35,306 nucleotides of DNA, taken from assembly GCA_964428055.1 (NCBI GenBank), contig CAYRWM010000020.1, positions 1 through 35,306 of the forward strand, in the 5' to 3' direction. The translations under genes and the position numbers were made by a program. Below are positions 30,749-35,306 of the stretch, one piece after another (the stretch's first letter is position 1; every line of letters begins with the position of its first letter). The DNA is from CAYRWM01 sp964428055 (GTDB lineage: Bacteria > Bacillota > Clostridia > Christensenellales > Christensenellaceae). Below the pieces are notes generated by a model. The model was not told the origin of the DNA. It saw nothing but the letters and a program-made list of their open reading frames with translations, and did not search any database.

Positions 30749-31609
30749 TCAATAAACACCAAAGAATTGTATATCGCTTTTGTTGGGTCGAAAAGTCCGT
30801 GCTAGAAGAAGTTCACTGTTTTTCACAGGACATATGCAGCTGAAATCGCGGTCTTTGCCTCCGACAATCTTACCTGTGTAGGGCTTTTCTGTACACTCAT
30901 CGCAAAAGAGGCAATATGAATATGACCCATGGATCATGTATTCACTGATAAAAAGAAACGTATCTGTCTCAAAAGAATGAAGACTCTTTACTATCTCATT
31001 GAGTGAACATATCCTTAGCTTATATGTTGTTTCATTTCTTAGTATTCCAGAGCCCTCGATAATAATACTAGGACGATAGTCCTTCAGTTGATTATAAATG
31101 ACCCAGTCTTCTTCATTGAATTCGGGTTCACTTTCAATGATCGTATACTTATATCTGTCTGCAAGTCGCGGAAGAGCGTCAAATGCCTTTTTTAATGAAA
31201 ATGCTTCTATAAAAGGATAGCGGCAGGTGTCATCGTCTCTTATTACATTGAACGGATATATAAGATCAAGCTCATTCTCAACAAAAGAATAAAGATTCGC
31301 TCTGTTTAAATATGCTCCGGTATACATACCGGCAGCTTTTGCCATATCACTGCATGAAAGTGCGCCTAGATAACCGACAGGACCATTTGAGCCAAGGAGT
31401 GAAATACAGCAAAGCCTGTACCCGGCCTCTATATTCAAATGATCGCAACAGTTCATGATATCCGTGACATCAGATATATACAGCATTCCGTTGTTATTTT
31501 TCCAGAATTCGCGTCTCTTTTCCTGTTCATTGGAAACAAAAGAAAAAATTCGTTCTTTATATTCATTGAACTCTGATGCTTTTAAATAATTAATCCTATC
31601 TTTTTCCAT
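30749..31609 (-). CDS. Hypothetical protein, 286 aa
   Basis: I do not recognise this protein. It is a soluble, acidic, mixed alpha/beta protein with no signal peptide or membrane segment. Cysteines cluster in two places: DIMNCCDHLN...RLCCISLLG in the N-terminal third, and CLFCDECTEKPYTG...FSCICPVKN near the C-terminus, where the C-x2-C-x2-C plus C-x-C spacing could bind a metal. AAGGTGAT lies at good distance upstream, so the start is well supported. It is a single gene between lysS and the restriction locus, in AT-rich sequence typical of acquired DNA. Confidence 0.7.
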   Translation of the reverse strand: MEKDRINYLKASEFNEYKERIFSFVSNEQEKRREFWKNNNGMLYISDVTDIMNCCDHLNIEAGYRLCCISLLGSNGPVGYLGALSCSDMAKAAGMYTGAYLNRANLYSFVENELDLIYPFNVIRDDDTCRYPFIEAFSLKKAFDALPRLADRYKYTIIESEPEFNEEDWVIYNQLKDYRPSIIIEGSGILRNETTYKLRICSLNEIVKSLHSFETDTFLFISEYMIHGSYSYCLFCDECTEKPYTGKIVGGKDRDFSCICPVKNSELLLARTFRPNKSDIQFFGVY

Positions 31610-31683
31610 TTAGATCACCTTATCTTAAATGAAGTCCATCCACCTTATAGTATATTGGTTCCTTCTACTGCAATATTCCCTTT

Positions 31684-31986
31684 CTAGCCATTAATCATTA
31701 CCTCACTAATTGATGACTTTGCTTCTCCTATTGTTATAGAACTTTTTCTATAATTACTGAGGATTATGGACAGATAGTTTGCCTGTTCTTTAGCAACTTC
31801 TATTTTAAAATCACCAAGTATTAAGGTTGTCTTATCATACTGTTTGCTGTGTTTAGAATTAAGATTCGGCTTGGAAACATACATTTCTTTGCTTGTAGTA
31901 TTGACCCCTGCGTCAGGCTGTAATACATTTTGCTCAGGAGGAGAAACAAGGACGTTCCGGACGTGTTGCCCAAGGCTTATTGGCAT
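31684..31986 (-). CDS. Hypothetical protein, 100 aa (uncertain, possibly a fragment)
   Basis: Not recognised. The C-terminal half (LILGDFKIEVAKEQANYLS and following) reads like a real small helical protein, while the first 34 residues are proline- and asparagine-rich without clear character. There is no properly spaced ribosome site at 31986 (the nearest GGAG is about 15 nt away), and an internal ATG at 31884 is no better. It may be the remainder of a longer gene. It lies just downstream of hsdR on the same strand. Confidence 0.4.
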   Translation of the reverse strand: MPISLGQHVRNVLVSPPEQNVLQPDAGVNTTSKEMYVSKPNLNSKHSKQYDKTTLILGDFKIEVAKEQANYLSIILSNYRKSSITIGEAKSSISEVMING

Positions 31987-32078
31987 GCGGCACTTGTGTA
32001 ACTCCTATTTGTTTAATGCCATTTCAATAGTTTAGGATACTGTAACAGCAATTAATAGCTAACGATTGCTTTTGAAAC

Positions 32079-35000
32079 TCAAGCTACTTCTTTATACCTC
32101 ATATACACATATTCATATATTCTTTGACGGTATTCGGAAATGCAAATCTCGTCATAACGCTCGGGCAATTCAGCCCATAACGTATCACGGATTAAATTAT
32201 CAACAGTCGCCTTTGTTTCCTGTTTATCAGTCCAGTGGTCCAATTCAGATATTTTTGCCTTAATCTTTCTTAACAGACTTGCTGCCACTTCCTTGATCCT
32301 CTTAATTTCTGCTTTTGTAAGATCATCACGGAACAGCAAATCATATAAGGAAAGCTCCTCATCATTCTCAAAACCCTCTCGAACATATCGTTGTTCTTCT
32401 TGATCTAGACTGTTGGCCAATGCCATTAATTCCATGAAAGTCTTCTCAATTTTTGTCCTATCCTGCTCGCTGTTATAATCTGCAATTATCTGTTGATATC
32501 TTTCATAGTAATTAATACGATCAGGATTGTTGAATAATAATCGATCAAGTTTATACTGAATCAATTCTTCCAAATCCTTCATAACAAGGTTCTTTTTCTT
32601 TACTTTTGCAAACTCGCGGCGAAGCAAATCGAAATCTATAGCACTGATATCAAACCGGCGTGGTTCTTCTTTATCCATTACAGAGGGATCATCTATCTCA
32701 ACATACTCACTGATTATAGAATTAATCTCTACCATCAAGTCGGTAGTATCCACGTGACGGCGCTTTTTCTGAAGCTCTCCATAAATGGCAGCAATGGCTT
32801 CATACTCTTTTCGCTCTTGGCTAGTTAAATCGTCACGATCCGTATATTTCATTAATCGAATCAACTCTGAAGCATACGTGGAGAATGCCTTTTTGTCCTC
32901 AATGGTACCGCATACCGCATTGGCAGCAGTTTGAAGCAGAGCCAGTTTTGCAAAATCAACAGCAGCCACCAGATCGGCAAGCTCAAAATCGCGATTATGG
33001 AGAAAGACTTTTGTTTTTTCTGTTGTCTCAAGGATACGGGCAATCAGTTCATCCTTGTCTATTGTAGGATCGTCACCAGGTATATTGTTGTCGGCAGTAT
33101 AATCAGCCAATGCTTTACGTAGTGCTTTTACTATCCCGATATAGTCAATGATCAATCCGTTGCTCTTGCCCTCGTTTACACGGTTGGCACGAGCAATGGT
33201 TTGCATAAGTGTATGTGCTTTCAATGGTTTATCTAAATAAAGACATGACAAGCACTTTACGTCAAAGCCAGTAAGCCACATGGCGCAAACAAATACAATG
33301 CGTAGTGGACTAGTAGGATCCTTAAACTCCTTATCCAATTCACGCTTTTCCATCTTTGCTCTATGGTATTTGATATCCAGATTCCACTTATTAAAGGTCT
33401 GAACCTCATTCTGCTCTTGGCTGATCACAACGGCCATTTCAGTTTTATGCATCCATTCTAGTTTACGCTCAAGCTCCTGCGTTTCCTGCTGTGTGGCTGT
33501 TTTTATTCTCGCTTTCAGAGCTTTGATTTCTTCTTCCCAGTATTCCTGAACATAATTGTACATACGGACACAGGTAACCTTGTTAAGACATACAAACATC
33601 GCTTTTCCGCTGGTCCATAGATCGGAATAGTGACCAACAAAATCTTTCGCTATGGATTTTAAGCGTGGCTCCGCTGTCATCAGATGAATTTCCTTTGCAA
33701 ACTCAGCCTCTAGCTTATCCTGCTGGTCGACGTCAATGTCGGCATTCTCGATAGCATCAAGGATGCGGTCGGTGATTTCCGGATTATGGAGATCAAGAAT
33801 CTTTTCACCGCGATTCTCATAATAGAGGGGAACGGTCGCACCATCTTCCACAGCTCGCTTAAAATCATAAACGGAAATATAACCGCCGAAGGTACGTGCT
33901 GTGATATTATCACTGGAGAGAAGCGGCGTGCCAGTAAAACCTATACGGGACGCAGTTGGAAGCAGCTTCATCATATTATCAGCAAAGATACCGTATTGGC
34001 TGCGGTGAGCCTCATCAGACATAATGATGATATCGTGGTCTGGATAAAGCGGCTGTTCGTCCGGCTTGTTGAATTTCTGTATCAGCGTGAAAATAAAGCT
34101 CGGATTGCCTTTCAGTTTAGTAATAAGGTCACCACCGCTTGTTGCTATAAACTGTGACGCCTTAGTTTTGCCAAGCAAACCGCAGTTTTCAAAAGTATCG
34201 CTGATCTGTTTGTTTAGCTCATCACGATCAGTCAGCACCACAATTGTAGGAGACCCGGCAAACTTTCGGCGGATCTTCTGCGCAAGAAAAGCCATTGAAT
34301 AGCTCTTGCCGGAACCTTGGGTATGCCAGAACACGCCCAGCTTTCCGTCGTTGAGCTTCCGTGCCTCATATGCTTTGACCGCTTCGTTGACACCGAGGTA
34401 CTGATGGTTACGGGCAAGGATTTTCACCGTGTTACCGCCGGAGTGGTCGAAAAGAATGAAGTTCTCCAGCAGATCAAGGAAATTCTCTTTTTTACAGATA
34501 CCGCGCAACATGGTTTCAAGCGCTACGCTGCCCTGTTCCTTTTCATCAAGGCGCTTCCATTCATGGAAAAACTCATATTTGCTGCCCAGCGTGCCTACTT
34601 TGGCCTCTGTGCCATTGGACAGCATAATGAAAGCGTTGTAATAGAAAAGGTGAGGTATAGTATCCTGATAATCGGTATAGTTATCATCGTAGGCGTTTTG
34701 CACGTCCACGGTATTTTTCTTTAATTCCACAAAGAGGAGCGGCAGGCCGTTCACAAAGCCAACGATATCCGTGCGGCGGCGATATAGATCCCCGTGGATT
34801 TTCAGTTCTTTAACTGCAAGGAAGTAGTTGTTCTCCGGGTGTTGGAAATCAATCACAGTGGCTTTCTTTATTTCTGTTTTGCCGTCCGGACGCTTGACCG
34901 TCACAGGGATTCCGTCACGTGTGAGGAAATACTTCTCTTCGTTGACCTGCAGGAGAGATGCAGTAGATAGACGCCTCTCCAACACGGCTTGTGCTTCAAC

Positions 35001-35216
35001 TATCTGGGCATCAGTAATCCAAGGATTAAGCTTTTTTAAGGCAGCACGGAAATAACGCACAAGCAGAATCTCCTTGTACGTTTTGCGGCCAAACGTGCCG
35101 TTATCACCGAGGAGTTCCGTGTTATATGCGAACTGAACATCCCAACCAAGCTCATCCTGAAGAAGGTTTCCGGCACTTTCCTGCACTAGAATGTTTTCAG
35201 AGTAATCGTAACTCAT
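32079..35216 (-). CDS. hsdR: Type I restriction enzyme R subunit (HsdR)
   Basis: This 1045-aa protein is the motor and nuclease subunit of a type I restriction-modification complex (HsdR2M2S). The N-terminal PD-(D/E)xK nuclease is visible in RRTDIVGFVNGLPLLFVELKK. Walker A HTQGSGKSYSM is near residue 299 and the DEAD-box motif MSDEAHRSQYG near 400, followed by the remaining helicase motifs (FTGTPLL, FVCAMWLTGFDVKCLSCLYLDKPL, QTIARANR). The C-terminal helical region that contacts HsdM is present, so the protein looks complete. It has a GGAGCGAG site before ATG 35216. Methyltransferase and specificity genes are not in the window and may lie upstream. Confidence 0.95.
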   Translation of the reverse strand: MSYDYSENILVQESAGNLLQDELGWDVQFAYNTELLGDNGTFGRKTYKEILLVRYFRAALKKLNPWITDAQIVEAQAVLERRLSTASLLQVNEEKYFLTRDGIPVTVKRPDGKTEIKKATVIDFQHPENNYFLAVKELKIHGDLYRRRTDIVGFVNGLPLLFVELKKNTVDVQNAYDDNYTDYQDTIPHLFYYNAFIMLSNGTEAKVGTLGSKYEFFHEWKRLDEKEQGSVALETMLRGICKKENFLDLLENFILFDHSGGNTVKILARNHQYLGVNEAVKAYEARKLNDGKLGVFWHTQGSGKSYSMAFLAQKIRRKFAGSPTIVVLTDRDELNKQISDTFENCGLLGKTKASQFIATSGGDLITKLKGNPSFIFTLIQKFNKPDEQPLYPDHDIIIMSDEAHRSQYGIFADNMMKLLPTASRIGFTGTPLLSSDNITARTFGGYISVYDFKRAVEDGATVPLYYENRGEKILDLHNPEITDRILDAIENADIDVDQQDKLEAEFAKEIHLMTAEPRLKSIAKDFVGHYSDLWTSGKAMFVCLNKVTCVRMYNYVQEYWEEEIKALKARIKTATQQETQELERKLEWMHKTEMAVVISQEQNEVQTFNKWNLDIKYHRAKMEKRELDKEFKDPTSPLRIVFVCAMWLTGFDVKCLSCLYLDKPLKAHTLMQTIARANRVNEGKSNGLIIDYIGIVKALRKALADYTADNNIPGDDPTIDKDELIARILETTEKTKVFLHNRDFELADLVAAVDFAKLALLQTAANAVCGTIEDKKAFSTYASELIRLMKYTDRDDLTSQERKEYEAIAAIYGELQKKRRHVDTTDLMVEINSIISEYVEIDDPSVMDKEEPRRFDISAIDFDLLRREFAKVKKKNLVMKDLEELIQYKLDRLLFNNPDRINYYERYQQIIADYNSEQDRTKIEKTFMELMALANSLDQEEQRYVREGFENDEELSLYDLLFRDDLTKAEIKRIKEVAASLLRKIKAKISELDHWTDKQETKATVDNLIRDTLWAELPERYDEICISEYRQRIYEYVYMRYKEVA

Positions 35217-35227
35217 TATCTCGCTCC

Positions 35228-35306
35228 TTAAAGCAGATCTGGCAACCCCGGATCACAACGTTTTGCATTCGTATGCGCCAGCACTGTTCCAACTTTAGTG
35301 ATTTCG
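35228..35306 (-). CDS. C-terminal end of an unidentified gene upstream of hsdR (partial)
   Basis: The last 25 codons of a minus-strand frame, ending GLPDLL and a TAA at 35228-35230. They lie 11 nt before the hsdR start, with the hsdR ribosome site directly behind the stop. Spacing suggests the same operon. Too short to identify; an accessory gene of the type I locus is likely. Confidence 0.5.
   Translation of the reverse strand, partial: EITKVGTVLAHTNAKRCDPGLPDLL

Noticed and set aside
1..35306. CRISPR array
   Set aside because: No regularly spaced direct repeats with unique spacers occur; the only tandem repeats are protein-coding (5500-6700) or short att-like repeats.

Overview
The window reads as the chromosome of an anaerobic Gram-positive bacterium of the Clostridia (Lachnospiraceae or Anaerovoracaceae-like). 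The basis is the mrnC-rlmB-sigH order, strong Shine-Dalgarno sites, TTGACA/TATAAT promoters, an AmmeMemoRadiSam pair, and small Clostridia-type families (DUF4867, DUF6485, TIGR01906). Genus cannot be fixed from the sequence alone. Housekeeping segments look moderately GC-rich; the accessory segments are visibly AT-richer.

Layout. 1-55: probable end of an IS3/IS150-type element. 85-3822: a cytidylate-kinase-like protein, a DUF4867 protein, then a fused Memo-like/AMMECR1 protein followed by its radical SAM partner. 3913-7125: a zinc-ribbon/SHOCT gene that looks split by mutation, and a secreted repeat protein (Big2, six InlB-type repeats, three Ltp-type repeats). 7594-11025: a BvgS-like hybrid sensor kinase with a structured leader. 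11080-22332: a layered accessory region at a tRNA-Ala(GGC) gene. It holds a relic tRNA 3' end, an IS256-family element with exact 8-bp target duplications, a GntR-controlled cupin/branched-chain amino acid ABC transporter operon (livKHMGF), and a compact island bounded by 45-bp tRNA-derived repeats. 22449-30423: core genes (TIGR01906 membrane protein, tsaD, DUF6485, an OYE/dienoyl-CoA-reductase-like enzyme, mrnC, rlmB, sigH, greA, lysS). 30424-35306: a second accessory stretch with two unrecognised proteins and a type I restriction subunit HsdR; hsdM and hsdS are not in view.

The most interesting segment is the 18901-22300 island, about 2 kb without its IS3 insertion. It has no integrase. It carries an AbiD/F-type HEPN protein behind its own promoter and a strong leader hairpin. 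It also has a divergent operon of a 28-aa hydrophobic peptide, a 53-aa membrane peptide and a ribbon-helix-helix protein, with an operator inside the promoter and a possible antisense promoter at the end of the 28-aa gene. It looks like a non-autonomous, tRNA-anchored defence cassette with one or two RNA-linked toxin modules. An IS3-family element has landed exactly in the loop of the Abi gene's terminator.

The liv operon shows a clear regulatory design: a divergent FadR-type GntR gene, a TTGACA-17-TATTAT promoter overlapped by a 22-bp perfect palindrome, and a hairpin after livK that could raise binding-protein expression relative to the permeases.
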